Origin: Chrysomallon squamiferum
Lineage: Eukaryota; Mollusca; Gastropoda; Neomphalida; Peltospiridae
Assembly (NCBI GenBank): GCA_012295275.1
Contig: CM022672.1
Span: forward strand, 16,453,166 to 16,517,165
Direction: 5' to 3'
Length of the DNA: 64,000 nucleotides
Shown: positions 13,501 to 28,900 of the stretch, piece by piece
Layout: every line of letters begins with the position of its first letter
Numbering within the stretch: position 1 is the first letter of the stretch
Program-made: the position numbers and the translations under genes
Notes under the pieces: generated by a model
What the model saw: only the letters and a program-made list of their open reading frames with translations
Told to the model about the DNA's origin: nothing
Databases searched by the model: none

Positions 13501-16500
13501 CATTTTTATTATTTGTTTTTTTCTTTTTGAAAATAAATAAAAACACACAAGTTAAATGTCAACTAAATTAAATTCACTGATGATGCAACTTAAATAACTG
13601 ACTGTAATTTAATGTACCAAAATCTTTTTTTTCTTCTTTTTTTTTAGTTTATATAATATTTGGACTGTTTTGGGGATACTGACACATGTTACATGTGTCC
13701 TTTGTTAGAATGACTGATTATTTAAGTTTTACTAGTTCTTTGTTTCTTTTGTTTTAGGTAAACAATATATATATATATATATATATAGTTTATAATATAT
13801 TATTTTTATATCTTCTATTCTTTGCAGAAAAATAATTTTTAATGTGTTACTATTTCATTAATATTTTCCATCTTGTATTTTTCTTTTCTTTTCATTATAT
13901 TTTTAATTTTAATAACTAAGACAATTTGTAAAATTTGTATTCATTCTTTCTGTAATACATATATATATATAGATAGATAGATAGATAGATATAATTTTAT
14001 ATATATATAAAATTAATAATATTAAAAGTTAAAGGGATAATATTTCAGTGAATATTCACATATGTTTTTAGCATTTCAGTTTAATGAAAATATTCACAAA
14101 AATGTCACATCATAAAACATGATAGTCTGATTATAAATTCAAAACACAAATTTAATCAATCTATCCAAAATAATAATCATAAATTAATTACATTTAAAAC
14201 TTTGCATGTTTATAATAATGATTATTAAAAATATTTTATCATGCAATAAATTATCTCAGTATGTGTATTAAATTACTGTTTTGATTTTCCTTTACCATTA
14301 TATTTCCACTACTACATAAATATAGTAATTTAGTTAGCTGCTCAAACAGTACAGTTTAATGTCAAACGAGTGTTTAAACTGATGAATAACATTATTTATT
14401 TTTGAATATTTAAATGCTCATTCAAATAAAAAGAATATATTTTGGACGTTAATTTCTACAAAACAATTACATCATCATTCGATTTAATGACCTGTGTGTC
14501 TGGTGACTGTTTTAATGACCTGTCAAAGCCAAGCTATTTCGTAATGTCTCGGCATTTAAATGAAATACTTGAATCCTTGATTGAAATCATAATACTGTCA
14601 ACAAGTTTAGTTACATGATATACAGAATATTTAAATGAATATTTTATTTTCATGTGTGTTGTTTTTAGCTGCTTTTTTTTTTTTTTTTTTTTTTTTTTGA
14701 TTTAATATAATGGAACTGTTTAAAATCAATAAATAAATGATGTTCTATCTTCCATTTTATATTTTGAAATAATCAGTATACTAAATATTTTATAAAAGTA
14801 CATAAAAACAAAATAATACTAAAATACTGATTAATTTAATTTGTGATTTTCCTGTTTATTTTATCAAACAGCAGTTAATGAAACAAAGAATATAAAATAC
14901 TTAACATAATGTTCACATTTTCTTAACACCATGGGTTAAATAGTTCATAGATAGTAGAAGTTTTTATCATAATACATTTGTTGACCTGAATTATTCTGAA
15001 TCTGTCTACTTGCTTGTATAATAGTGTTATCCAGTGGGTGACCCATTTTTCATTTAGAAGTTTTAACCAGTTGCAGTTTAATATATATATCATGTATTAA
15101 GTGTTTTGTTTCTTTTCATTATTACTATTATATTTAAAAGTAGATTAAATTAAAATCTGATCTATATCTTTAAAAGTAATTGTGCAAGAATAAATGTTTT
15201 AATTAACTACTTCTGATATTGTATTTAATTTTTTAATATATTGTTTTTAACTCCTGTTTAATTTAATATTTTTACATCTTTACAAAAAGAAGAAATCATA
15301 ATTTTAACACAGAGTTTAAAAATACTTGGCAGAAACCAGTAATTATGTTTTGTTGAAAGTATAGCAAGACCACCAGGTGTGACATCCTGTGGACTGTGAA
15401 CCACTGATAGGACATACCATCATGTAATGTCACCATTGTTGATGACCTTTTCCTACCCTGGTAAACACTCTACTCCCATCTGACCCTTGCCTCTATATCA
15501 GTAGTTGTATGTTACCAACAGACAAAGCGAGCTATGTCTGAGGAAAGAGATTAAAGACATGACTGGGAGCATGACCTCTCAAACTGATTTACTGGTTTTC
15601 TGGAAAAACAAGAAGGGAAAAAAAAGAGAGACTTCTACAAAGAAAATAGGCCAGGCTTTTCCTGGCTGTTGCTAGGGGCCATCTCAAAAGATTTCTGAAC
15701 AAACAAAACCTCTGTGCTTGTGTAATCTTTTTTCTTCATTTCCCCCAGAGTGGCCTGTGAATAGATTTATTATTAAACAGAGTTATTTTTAAAAATCATT
15801 AGTAAAAAGAACTGAAATGAGCAGATGTTTGTTTATTTTATGAGGTTAATTATAAGTTTGTAAGATTTTTTTTTGATGTTACTGTTGAACCATATATTTG
15901 TTTTAATTTAAAGAAATATTTAAAAGAAGTTATTTATATACCATTTACTTTTCAAATAAGCAGCAAAAATGCAGTCATATAAAAACTGCTTGTATTTACT
16001 TAACTAAAATTCATTATATTTAATTTATATTTGAATGACTCTTGAAGTTCTTTTTCTTTTTTCTTTTTTGTATTTTACTTTTATAATTTGTGCCCACTGT
16101 TTTGGAACAAACAAGATCAATATTCATCTTTGTACACATGTATGATGGGTGTGTGTGAATTTAAATCAGACTAAATTTATTTCTCTGTTTATGATCTTGA
16201 CAAAGAAGACGGCTTTTGTTACAGACAATTGCCTGTCTATGCATTATTCATGTTTCCTTGACTTGTTTATACCCAACATTAAAGCCATAAAATTATTCAG
16301 GCATGTCAAGTCAAAATAATAAATCTTCAGCTGCATTAAATATGAATAGGTTGCACGATCTTAGTTCACGTTATGTGTCATGTTATGTGTCATGTTATGT
16401 TTTGTAATTTGGGTGTAGAGTTCAGTCTTAAACTTTAAAACAGAAAATGAATTTTGTCATGGAATGTGAAATACATGATTTGTAATTTAGTTTTCACACT

Positions 16501-17704
16501 TAGAATATCAGGCAATTAAATGTTACTGAACAAAATTACTAGTCACAGTGTAATATATTATGTTTGTGTTCTTTATTTATAATAAAAGTAAATATAAAAA
16601 ATATAATAATTTCATTAAAATAAACAGAACTGAAGAAAAACATATTTACAGAAAAAAAATAATGAATATTTTTACTCACACATGGAAAGTTTCCAAAAAC
16701 ATGACCTACATTTTATGTTGAAGTGTTGTTACAATATTACAACTTCTACAAATAGAAGTAAGATTACATAGTTCCAGTGCATATAGTAATATGTTCCAGA
16801 TAAACCTTGACATTGTTTGTTATTTTCGAGGATCTCCTGACAGAGATTTTTCTTTTTTTGTTTGTTTGTTTTCCTTTCTCATTTCTAAAAGTCCGGGCTT
16901 CTAATATTTAGGCCTAGTTTACATAATAACCACACATTTATGTTCCAAATCAGATTTAATCATGGCTTTAATGGTACTCGGCCAACCAGTCTGAACTGGT
17001 TCTGGCTGGTTTGTAGCTGGAATAAGAAATGATTGATCTAAATGTTAGTGGCAGTCTGTTGGATGCACACAGGAATCTAGATCTGTAATGCTTTCTCACA
17101 TGATTGCTATGGATCTGTCACAGCTGTGAGTCAGGCAAAGTCTGTCAGTACACATCCAGATAATATTAATAATTTAACTCACCTAATCACCAAAAAATCC
17201 ACTTGTTGAAATTTAACATTATGTAAAATTAAAAAAAAATAATAATAAAAAAAAAAAATCTGTTTACAATTTTAATACTGCTCTATACTAAAACAGTATA
17301 CTGTGTGGTGTATTGATCAAGCCTTCATTTTTTTTGTTATAGATTTTTAATTTAAATCCATTTGTTTTCCAAATGTTAGTAATACATTCTTTAAAATAAT
17401 AATGTAACAAAACCTATCCCAACATACATACACATATTGCAGACATTCAAAATTTTTTTTAAAAAATGTTGAAGTAATAAATAATAGTGGTTAACAACAA
17501 CCAAATATTTGTGGCTTCTAATGTATATTTAATTTGCAGATGACAAAATATAGTTTAAAATTTAAGCTTGAACCTCCTGGTTTTGTTTCTTAGGTTAGTC
17601 ATTGTTGGGTACCTTAATTGTACTTTAAATGTTAAAATAGACATGGGACAAATATGGAAAAATTTCAAATCAGACTTACGTAGATTGACCAATCCCAATT
17701 TTTC

Positions 17705-17737
<33 letters not shown>

Positions 17738-20151
17738 CTCTGTTTTTTAAGTAAGGTATATACAAAAATTTTGTTTATTAGAATATATTGTGAACATTAT
17801 ATAGTTTTAACACATGTTCCAATGACCTGGATTAAAAAGTCCTTAAAGTGTATTTATTGCACATTTAATGATTGATGAGTCATGAATAATAAAACACTTG
17901 ATGTTTACCCAGTAGTTCATGGTGACATTCCCATGGTGTTTACAGTCAAAGGAATATATTTACTGGCTTTGCAGATACTATCATGACCTTTCTTTTCAAG
18001 GAACTTCATATAATTTCACTGGAGGTGGAGTAAAAATGAAAGTTGACAAACACTTAAAAATAAATGTATATATGTATGTACGAACGTATCATTGTTTGTA
18101 TATGGATAATTTCAGTTTACAGTTTTATTTATTAATTATTAATATTACTGTTATTTTTATTCTTATTATTATTCTTATTACTACTACTATTACAACTGTT
18201 ACTATTATGGTCTTTACAGATTATATATAAGTATGTTTTTAATTTGCTTTGGTTTTATTTAACAACACAAAGAATTTATTATCCAAATTGTTCAGACAAA
18301 ACTGTATATAACTGTTTTTGAAATATTATCCGCACCTGAAAAAAGTATTTTTTACATTTGAACACACACACACACACACATACATAAAATATACATGTGA
18401 ACCTGTGTGTGTTTATCTACTTCATATTGATCATTGTTAATAAATGTTTATTATACATAATTGTTCTGGTATGAGTATATATGGCATATTGTTATTGTTC
18501 TGGATAAAGTGTACTGCTTAATACAGTATTCAGTAGTTTCTACATTGTCTTGTAATAGAAAGTAAATTGTTATAATTTTTTTTATTTAATTAAAAAAAAA
18601 TCAGTTACATAATGAGTCATTTTATTTATTTATTATTTCAGACTTTAGCTGTTACTGATGACACTGTGCTTGAACACCACAATGAGGATCCAACACTCAC
18701 TCAGATGCGATTGATTGATGATGGGGGTAAGTCTCTTTACTGCTGTAAAATGTTTCTGGTTCTAACTTACATTTTGTAATTAATAGTTTTATAACCTATC
18801 CTTTCCATCAGATGAAGTTGTGACTTTAGTAATTCTATTTATAATAGACTGTTAATGTAATATAATATACTGAGGACAATATTTCATCATCCTACAAGTC
18901 ACTTGCATCTTTATTTTACTTTGTTGTTGGGTTTTCTTTGTGTTGTTATTGCTGGTGCTGCTGATGTTGTTATTATTTCTACCTTTTGAGAGAGCCCCTG
19001 GCATCTACAGAATGTGTCTCTTGTTTGTTACATCCTGTTATGTTTGTATCATAGAGGTATTGATGGAAGAATTGAATTACAGCCTGCCTGTTGTAACTAG
19101 ACACAAATGGGTAAATTCCTGAAGTTACAACAGCACTTGGGTGCTGAGCCAAACAACTTGGTACTTTCAGTGAATAATCTGACATTTCTTGGCACAATTA
19201 CTGCAGTTGTCAGGATAATGCTTATCAAATGGTATATTTGGGAATTTCTGAGAAAGTGTGGGAAACCAAGCAAGATCTTTCACATTTTTTATTCTGAAAT
19301 TAGTAATTAGTCAATTTTGTGTTATTCAAATTACTATTATTATTAGATATATTGTTGGTGGTTTAGTTACTATTTACTTAATAGAAATAAATGTTAATAC
19401 AAATTTGTTTATGAGGCAGAATAATTCTCCATTGGCTGTTATTCAGTGTACATGTCTTTTTTTAATATTGCCTGTAACCTTCATCTTGATCATTGAATTT
19501 CTTTTCACAATCAGCTGAATGCTGGTTGGGAAAATTATTTAGCTTGAGACTGGTTTTTGAGTGGTAAATTAATCATTTGAGATCTTGATGCAGAAAATAA
19601 ATCTCAAATTTCCAGCTGAAGGAAAAGAAATGCATCTGACTTGTGTATGATAGGAAAATCAATATAAAGAAGCAAGCTTGGACTTAACATGGTCTGGTTG
19701 GCCATAGGGTAATTGTTCCCATTTGAGCATGCTAATGAAACATTGGACCAGTATCGGCTTCATCGATCAAAATATGTTTCTTTTACAGGCAATGTTTTAA
19801 GATCAACAGTACATGGAATAAGTTGTTTAAGTGATTGTGAACATACAACATATTAATATCTTCTGATGGATTTTATTTCTTTCTTCTTTCAGTTATTTCT
19901 TCAGTTTGATTAGTTCTAAACATTTTTACCTGTCTTTGTTCTCAGTTTTTAAATATTTAATAGAAAATATGTATTTATAAAAACAACACTAATTTATAGT
20001 TTTATTGTCCTGTTGACACAGACACGATGTAGAGAGTGAAGTTTGTTTGTCTTTTATTTAGGTTTTATTTTTATATTTCAGTCTATAAAACACTGCATAT
20101 TAAGATTAAAGAAATTTTATTTTATTTTTTATTTATATTTTTTATTTATTA

Positions 20152-20188
<37 letters not shown>

Positions 20189-22881
20189 TTACATAGATCA
20201 AAATCTGTAATCAGCAACTGTATTTTATTACATATATTATTTACAAGTACCATGGTTTGAATAAATCATAACAAATAATTGCAGGTTGGTTTGAGATATG
20301 CAGAGGAATTAATGGCCTCATGGAAATAATAACAACATCTTGCTCATTAAGATAGAATATTCACCATCCTGACCTTTATGAAAGAAGATGGTCAGCCTGT
20401 TATAACTGATCTTTATATTATTGATTAAGCACAGTTTGTTGCTGAAGGCACTGTTGATGTTAATCTACAAATGAATCAAATATTTATGAAACTTATCTTT
20501 CTTGTACTGAAAATAAATTAAATTGGCTGTTGGGCATAATGCAGAAAGCTACTGAAATATAAACATTAAGGACAGAGGAAAAAGCCCCCTTTTTTCTGAC
20601 TGAATTGCAGTTAACTCAAATTGTCAGTTAAAACTATGCACATATATCTGATATTAATATATTTGGTATTCATGGTTGTCACATAAGCATCTATTCTGTT
20701 TATTAACACATTTAATTAGCTTTGTGAAATGTTAGTAATGATAATACTGTATCGAAACAAACAAAAATCCACCTGTGTAATATCTCTGATGTATATAATT
20801 ATAAGCATGTTTGATGATCCAGTCTGATTCATAATGAAATATCTGTGTAATACATTTAAATGAAAAATTGTTTTAACTTAACAAACCAGGGTATAGAGTA
20901 TCAGCTGATTAATACTCACATGATAATATTAACAGATGTTCATTAAAATTCTTAACACATTATTTTTATCACTTTTATGATAACCTATTTTAAATTTTTA
21001 ATACATTTTTTTTTTTTTCTACATATATAAAATGATAGTCGAGACAACACATTTCAGTCAGTTTGCTACATGCATTAATTTTATATTTTATTCAGTTGAT
21101 TTAAATGTTAAGTTACAAAAATTGTATGCCAGTGTAAACTGAGTATTGGGAAGTAGTTCCTTTAATATGACCAAAAAGTCATTCTTCATGAATTCAGCCA
21201 GCTATATGTTGGTCATTTGGTTTATTCAGAATAAATATAAGAAATTATTTCTTTATTTCTATTATATTTTTTTTAACTTAAATCACAAAATAATTTAAGA
21301 ATACTTGTTAACATGTTCTTGATAGCAATTTATATTCTTGAAATGAATAAACATCCCTACGAAGTATTTAAATAATTACTGAAAAAATGGCAAGTCTCTG
21401 AATATTACAGTCAGTTTATTGAGCATTTGAATTTCCTGAAAAATGATACAGAAAGAATATATACAGTAAGATTGTATGCTGGATAACAAAACAAAGAGTT
21501 TGGCAAGGTCTGATTAAATATGCAGCCCAGCAACACCTGCTGTGTTAAAGGTTGGTCATCATTCAACCGTTTTTCCTGTTTTACGACCTCTGTCAGTGTT
21601 ATCTGCTAGTAGGAAACAAGCACAGTTGAAGTGTTATTATGCTTAAAGAAAGTTGTTGTGACCTTATTACCAGCCTGTCATTTAGAACTCAGTTCTTTTC
21701 CATAATGGAATTATTTTCACATGTGATCAAATTTTAACAAATTTTGACTTATTATTATTTTTTTTTTTTTTTTTTTTTAATTTCTTTCTTTCTGTCTACT
21801 GGATTTAAAATACATGTGTATGTATGTGTATATTAATTTTTTTTTTTTAAGTAATATGATATACTTTAAGTGTTAACAAATGCAGTATTTGGAAATATAC
21901 AAATGAGTAATTGTCCTATCGTATTTCTCAGTTGTGGATTCAATACTACGAGGTGTTGAAGTTGGTATTGCATCACGACGACGTCCAAGAACAAATAACA
22001 ATAACAACAACCACAACAACAATAACAACAACAGCAGTAATTCTAAAGAACCAGTAAGTATATATTATTTCTTCTTTTATAAATATAGATGTATTATGAA
22101 TTAATTTTATTTTTAATAGGTTTATTTTAATTGGCTTCAAAACACATTGAATTCATAAACAGTTTTTTTTTTTTAAATATATTTTAAATTGTGTAGCTAA
22201 TTTAAGATTTCTTTTTTTTAATGATTTTTTTTAAAGATTTTTCATATTATTTCTGTAAAAATAATAAATATTTTAAAATTCACATTTATATTTCAAATAT
22301 TTAAATTTTATTGTAATTTTATAAGCTTACCAGAAAAAGTGTTAAAAAAATAAATAAATAAACAAATAAATACTCCATTATTTTGTAAACAATAGTCACT
22401 TGATAAAATTGTACTGAAGGATGTGGATCAAAGTTTTATTTTTTTTTATCTAATGGTATCTTTTTAATTATGAGTTATGATTAAAATTATAAATTACAAA
22501 AAATATAAATTAACAGTTTATATATGAATTATTTTTATCATTGTTGTTCAAAAGATTAATTTCTAAAAGATATGATTCATGTTGTACAGAAAATACTTTT
22601 AATCCCACTTTTTCATGTTCATGACCATACTACGTGTTTCATTAATTACAAATCATGTCCAAATTTACTCATCATTTTGAAATTGACTGTATATTGTTCA
22701 TAATTTTGCTTAAAAATTTTGCACCATGTCAGTAGAGTGGCACAGATTCTGACTGTCAATAAGTACTTTAAACTGCACTTATTTTCTGCACTGACCGGAA
22801 GGTTAATAGGTTTTGTTAATTGTGTTCTGAAGTGTCTCTTCTCCAAAAGTCTATATTGTTTTACATGCAAGCCCAAATAAT

Positions 22882-22922
<41 letters not shown>

Positions 22923-25900
22923 TTTAAACTAAACAATATTAAATCAAAATAGCAATTACACTTACAATGATGTATTAAAATAAATAAATAAAATTTAAAT
23001 ATCCAACAATAATGGAACTGAATAAAATTAAACAGCATAAAATTTAATCTGAGTCTGTTGTATAAACACTATTTATTTATTTATTTATTTTATTTGTTTT
23101 TAATTTTTTCTATTACTTTGTTGGTGATTGTTGTTTAGTTTTTGGTTCTATTGATATAAAATCTGTCATCTAGATAAATTAAGGAATAACAGTTGTTTGT
23201 TGATGACATACATGATTTATTACAAAATATTTAATATCATAACACTCCAGTAACTGTTCAATTGCAGTACGTGATAGTAATAACTTTTTTGTATTCAGCT
23301 TCATTTATTTCCTCAGAAAACCAACATTTTGAAATACAGATAATAATAATAAAACCAAAGTTAGTTCTGTTTCTTCTTTAATGTTTTTACTGTTGTTGTT
23401 GTGTTACTCTAATGATGTTTTTTTTGTGTGAAAATTTTAATTGATTTTTCTTTTCTTTTTTTTTTTTTTTTGAATTAGTGTACCAAATAATTGCCCACTA
23501 TTTCTTGATTCATTGGTGATAGGGGAAAAAAACAATAACAGATTTTATCTTGTTTGGAAAAAAGGTTTTGGGTTATGTGATAAGTCTAAACAAGCTAAAA
23601 TTTGACACTTTACTGATTGATAACAGCACATGATGTCTGCTTGGCCGGATATTCTAGGAAACATTGATTGATGATGTCAAATTACTTAATTACTAAACTT
23701 GTTGATAGTACTGATTTTTGTTATTTATGTTTCCAAGTTTTCTAGATAGATCAGTATTTTATTAAAATGGAACAGATATTCTCTTTAAAAAGTCTAAATG
23801 ATAAAAATATCTATGGATTACATATAATTATAATTTTCAAAATTCAATATACACCAAATTGTTTTAAGTAACTTCTCAATGTAACACCTTTTGAGTAACC
23901 TTTGAAGCTTGTTATGGAATCATTTTGTTTTCTTCTCTCTCTCAAAAAAATGAGATTACAATGAAAACGAACAATATAATAAATATCAGGCACAATTTCA
24001 GAGTAATTATTATTTTTGGTTGTGGAGCAGAAGTAATGCATTTAATAAGTTGTATAATTTGAATGTTATTAGCTTACATGCTTTGTTAGTTGAAATATAA
24101 TAATGCTGGCATTGTTAGATGGGTTTTTACTCTATGACCTCACAGTTGCAGATGATAGATAAACAAGTGCATTTTTAGTTTCATTTACTTTTTTCTTTTA
24201 AATATTGTTTTTCCTTCTGTTTGCCTATCCTTAAAACTTGAACATAGCATAAGAGTGATTTTCCTGTTATGAAAATATCAGCTCACTTGATAAATATTTA
24301 AGTCAGACAATGTAAAATGTAAAAGTTAAAGACATAAATGATAAATGGTTGAGATTAATGCATCCCATGCACACACTTGGTTTTCCCACTGGATTCATTA
24401 GTACTCTTGAATTGGAATTTGTCTTCAACCTTATGGCTTATATAACTTCATATAAGCTGGTGTGGAAATATGGCTTAATTAGTCAGAGCTTTATGGATAG
24501 ACAGCAACTTCACTGCTGCGGTTGGTACTGTCAGTGATTGAATACCTTTGTGGCTTTGACCAAATATTTTAATTATCTTTTGAACCTAAATAGCTTAGAG
24601 ATAGGTGTTGCCTGCCACAGCTCACATTCAGCTACTGATGAAAGAAGATATGCCTGCATTCACTGCATCATATGGCATGTTGAACATTGAGTAGTAATTG
24701 GTCATTAACTAAGATAGGTAAATGGCTTGGTCAGACCAGTTTATTCACTCTAGAAACCAGTGGCTAGTTTGATTAATATGCTGGTCCTTCGAATACTCAG
24801 AAAGTATTGATTTTTATTTTTCCAGCTGAAAAGGTTTCATAGTAGATAATGTTTTCACAAAAGATATATATAAACTTATATTAGTATTATATACCAAGCA
24901 TATAATATTAATTGAATAGATTTAACTTGATATTAAAGTTATTAAAATTAATCATTTTGAGAAACATTATAAATATAAACAAACATTTTCTGCATTTCTT
25001 AGAATGGCATATAACATTAATGAAATAGATTTAACTTCATATTAAAGTTATTAAAATTAATCATTTTGAGAAACATTATTTCTTTGAAATTGAATGCACT
25101 GAAAATCAAAGAGAAAACTTAAATTTTGTTTTGTTGTGGTCATATCTTGAATTAATTCATAATAAAGACTCTTTTCTCCAGTTGATACATAAATCTTTCA
25201 TCAGAATTTTATGTGTCTGTTATACTAGTCAAAACATCAGCAGACCATTTTGCATCAAACTAAATTTAGCTTTCCAGTCTGTGTAATCATGTTGCTAAGC
25301 AACATGCTTTTCAGGGTTAAAGGTTGTTGACTAAGCACACAAAAGTTCTTTTCAGTATTTGAAGCTCTAATGTTTATGGAAGAACAGACATAGGTGGGCC
25401 ATAGCTGGTTTTTGTAAGCAGGTCAAAAGTCACTGAGCATATAGCAATGAACCCAGTCTTGTGATAAACATCCCTTTTCACTTGCCTGCCTTTTGTTGGA
25501 TTGTTAAGCTATAGCTGTGCTCATACATATTAATGTAAATAGTGGAGCAGCAGCAAAGATAAAGTAGTAAGGTTTTTTCAATATACTTTTATTCAGTGAA
25601 TTGTGTGTTTTTTTTCCTCTGTTTGGAATTTGTAGATGATTGAACTTTGCATTCAGCACAAATGTAAGCACAAGCCACAGTAAACAGTTACCTTTCTACA
25701 GTGCCCTTAATATGCTGAACAGTACCACTATTGGAATAAGCATTAATTTAATTTCAAATCAGTTGGCAGTCTGAAGTTTATAGCATTTAAATTATTATGA
25801 CATGATACTCAATCATTGGAATCTGTAACTTACTTAGAGCATTTATTTTAGATAAAATATCTGAATAGGTTTTGTATTTTTTTGCTACCAAATAATTTTC

Positions 25901-28900
25901 TTGACTCATTTTACTTTCTTTTTTTTCAGAATATTTTAAAAATATTAATTCATTTAACAGGATATGCTGAGATATATAAAATCTTTTTCTGTTTAACATA
26001 GAATTCTTTATCTTTAATGTTATGCCTGAAACAGTCTCATAACCTTTGTTTTTAAGACAAAAAAAGAATAAACATAGTATTTTAATATGTTTGACATGTC
26101 CCCTCGTAAGATTATGGAGGGCTACAACCAATCCTGTTATGCATGACTCACCTTAAATCTACTTAAATCACACTGAGAAATTTGTTCTACTCCACTGGTT
26201 ATATTTGCCTAAATGGCTTTCTGAATATTCTGTCCCAGGTGTGCCTTATCTACATTCTGTTGTTGGTAGGTAATTAGATTATGTCACAATTCATTTGGTC
26301 TGGTACATAGATATGCTTCATTACATTGGTGCACTTGTATTATTTACAATGAAATTTATCTACATGGATTACTCTGTGAAAGGTTTTTGTTGCTGCTGTT
26401 GTTTTATAATTTATTTTTCAGCCACTTCTGATGACATATTTTATTAATAATATTCAGGTAGTACTTATTTTATAATACAGTGGTGTTATAATATATAGAT
26501 GGAATATTATTTCAGCATAGATATATAGATATATGAATATATATTATTTATATATATTATCCCATATTTATTTAAAACTATAATAAACAATTTTTTAAAG
26601 GAGAAGAAGTATTAATAGTTTCTTTTATTTAATTTTTAAATATTTATTTTCCACTCAGTTCAGTTCACTAAATGTTACATTATACAGAAAACACCCTAAG
26701 ACGTTTTGTATCAGACTTAACAAAAAGTACAAGTTTAATGGCAGTATGCCACAACCTGCTATCAAGGTCATCAACAGCTGAGCATGTAGTATTGCTTTAC
26801 TCCTTTCTATGATCTGTAGTATGAATCATTAACAAACCTTTTCTTTCTTTCTCCCTTTTTTTAAATTATTTTTTTTATATCACCCTTCATGCCTATACCT
26901 TTAATCTTATCCACTTTTAATGTGTGTTTGATAATGGAACAAAGAAAAACCCCTTCACCCAATCCTGATGCAGAATTATTTGTGCTAAATGGGAATATGT
27001 CTTTTGTTCTCTATTTATTTTGAGCCAGTCCCTTTGGTTTCTTGTTATCCTGCATGAGTGATTTCCAGCAGATTAGCCCTAGCAGTGGGCATTAACATAA
27101 TAAAGATCTTTCAGACAGCAGGATTTAGATTAGACTGAAGTTATTGCTATGAATAGAATATTAATTTTATCCAGTTGAGTTGGAACAGGTTGGGGAAAAT
27201 CATTGAAAGTAAAATGAGGTCAGTCATACAAGATTGTATTGTCACAGCAGGCAGCTTATGGTGTTTGTATCCAAAAGGAAGAAACTTTTCTTCTACAGAA
27301 AAGCTCTTTAGGCTCTATTATGATTAACTGACCTGACAGTTTTTATTACATGTGACATAACAGCCAGTAATTTGCATCTGCAGTAGAAAACTAGGACAGC
27401 CATCCGTTATTTTTCTGTTATATACACTAAGGAGGAAGGACATGTCAGCTGGAAACATATGTAAGCAATATTAGTCGCATAAAAAAGATTTATTTTGGTC
27501 TCAGGGGCTTGGCTTCACATTAAATACTGAAAGTGCTGTCTGTCCTGAATCTCTGTTGTTGCTGTGATAAGGGCCAGCAACCTGGCTCTCATGTAGTTTG
27601 GCCACAGGCCAACATACTGACAAGTTTGGATAAGCAGTGAAGGATCCATTTACCAGTGTTTGACATTCCACGAAGCCGGCCCGCCAAACAAGCCTGAAGG
27701 TCACTCGTTCAGAGTTCACCAGACTAACAACTCCATTGTGTGAAGTGGCGGGCCACTCACTCGCTGTGGTTGTGTTGTTTTCCTGTCTCCTATTTGAAGG
27801 GCTTTCTATACCAGTTTTGTTTAAAAATTCACTGTTTTGTTTACTAGGCTCATCGCAGACCAGTACAAGGCAGCAATACACCTGTATCACAACAATCTAA
27901 CCCTCCAGTGAATAAAAGCTCAGTTGGACTGCGTACCAGTAAAACTCGACAAACACACTCTACAGGAGGAAACAGTGAACAGCAGACAGAAAAAGGTTTG
28001 TTACTCAGATATCTTGTTCATTTAATTTATTGCTGTTTCTTCTCTTTTCATTTTAGTTTTAATGTCTCAGAATAATATTAAAAATATTTATCTGATTTCT
28101 TACAAGGGCTTTTGATAGGATGTTAATTTGTTTAAGTGTACTTCACTTTCAGGCAAAATAATATTGATTTAAACCAATATTTTGTAGATTATTTGTCATA
28201 ATAAATATGCTAGATATTGAACAAAAATATTATTTTGAAAATCTGTAAGATCATGTTAAAAGAAAAAACAACATAATTTTGGCCCGGATGTTGTGCTTTT
28301 CATTCAAGCTACAAAGTTGAAAGGTTTTTCTTTGATACGTTATCTGTCAGTGGGAGTCACGCCAGCTGGAAAGCACATGGGTTAGTCACAAGCAGGTCAG
28401 GTATACTGGCTTTATTGGATTGAGTAATGGATCCCACAGTCGCCATTTTGACCTTTGTATTCCATTGTTAAACACCACTATTCAAGTGCAGCTTACCTGC
28501 ATAATAGTTCACTGTTTACAATACAGTTTAAAAAAAAAAAAAAAAAAAAAATTGTTTTTTTGTCATGTTTTAAAAATTAATCAGCTTACTGAAAAAAAAT
28601 TAGTGTTGTGTTAATGGTTACAAATAAATGTTTACTGTAGTGATAAAAAGTTCACAGAAAATAAAATTGCTTCTGCAGATTTTAACATTTTTGAATTGGA
28701 AAACATTTTTGAATATTGTTATTAGTCAATTTTGTGTGCGTGTGTGTTTAGTGAATTAATTTTGTATGAAAATATGAATAGTTTTGCAGAAAATAACAAC
28801 TCCCAGATATTACAAAACTTTTTTAATAAACATTATCCAGTGACATCCAAAATTTCTATTAGGTTAAAGAATTTGATTTGATATATATATATATATTTGA

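Larger units (their letters stand above)
9798..18641 (+). other. KDM3 intron 3-4 (largest intron)
   Basis: 8.8 kb. Microsatellites: TTTA array at 10522-10556, AT at 13764-13787, GATA at 13971-13991, T tracts at 14673-14698 and 17709-17737, CA at 18362-18380. A 30-bp tandem duplication lies at 10951-11010 and a 12-bp repeat at 16370-16400. Patches with more balanced base composition (13050-13330, 14460-14580, 15350-15780, 16930-17160) stand out from the AT-rich background. No exon found. Confidence 0.8.
22054..27847 (+). other. KDM3 intron 5-6
   Basis: 5.8 kb. Carries an A35 tract (22886-22920), a 73-bp spaced direct duplication (24898-24970 and 25007-25079), and an unusual GC-richer block with a 9-bp inverted repeat just before the exon 6 acceptor (about 27500-27790). 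Confidence 0.8.

Noticed and set aside
22886-22920. A35 tract as the tail of a retroposed element
   Set aside because: No recognisable element body, internal promoter or target-site duplication around it.
27501-27890. 129-residue minus-strand open frame overlapping KDM3 exon 6
   Set aside because: No family resemblance, and it overlaps a real exon in antisense. The base composition is unusual and is reported as a noncoding candidate instead.
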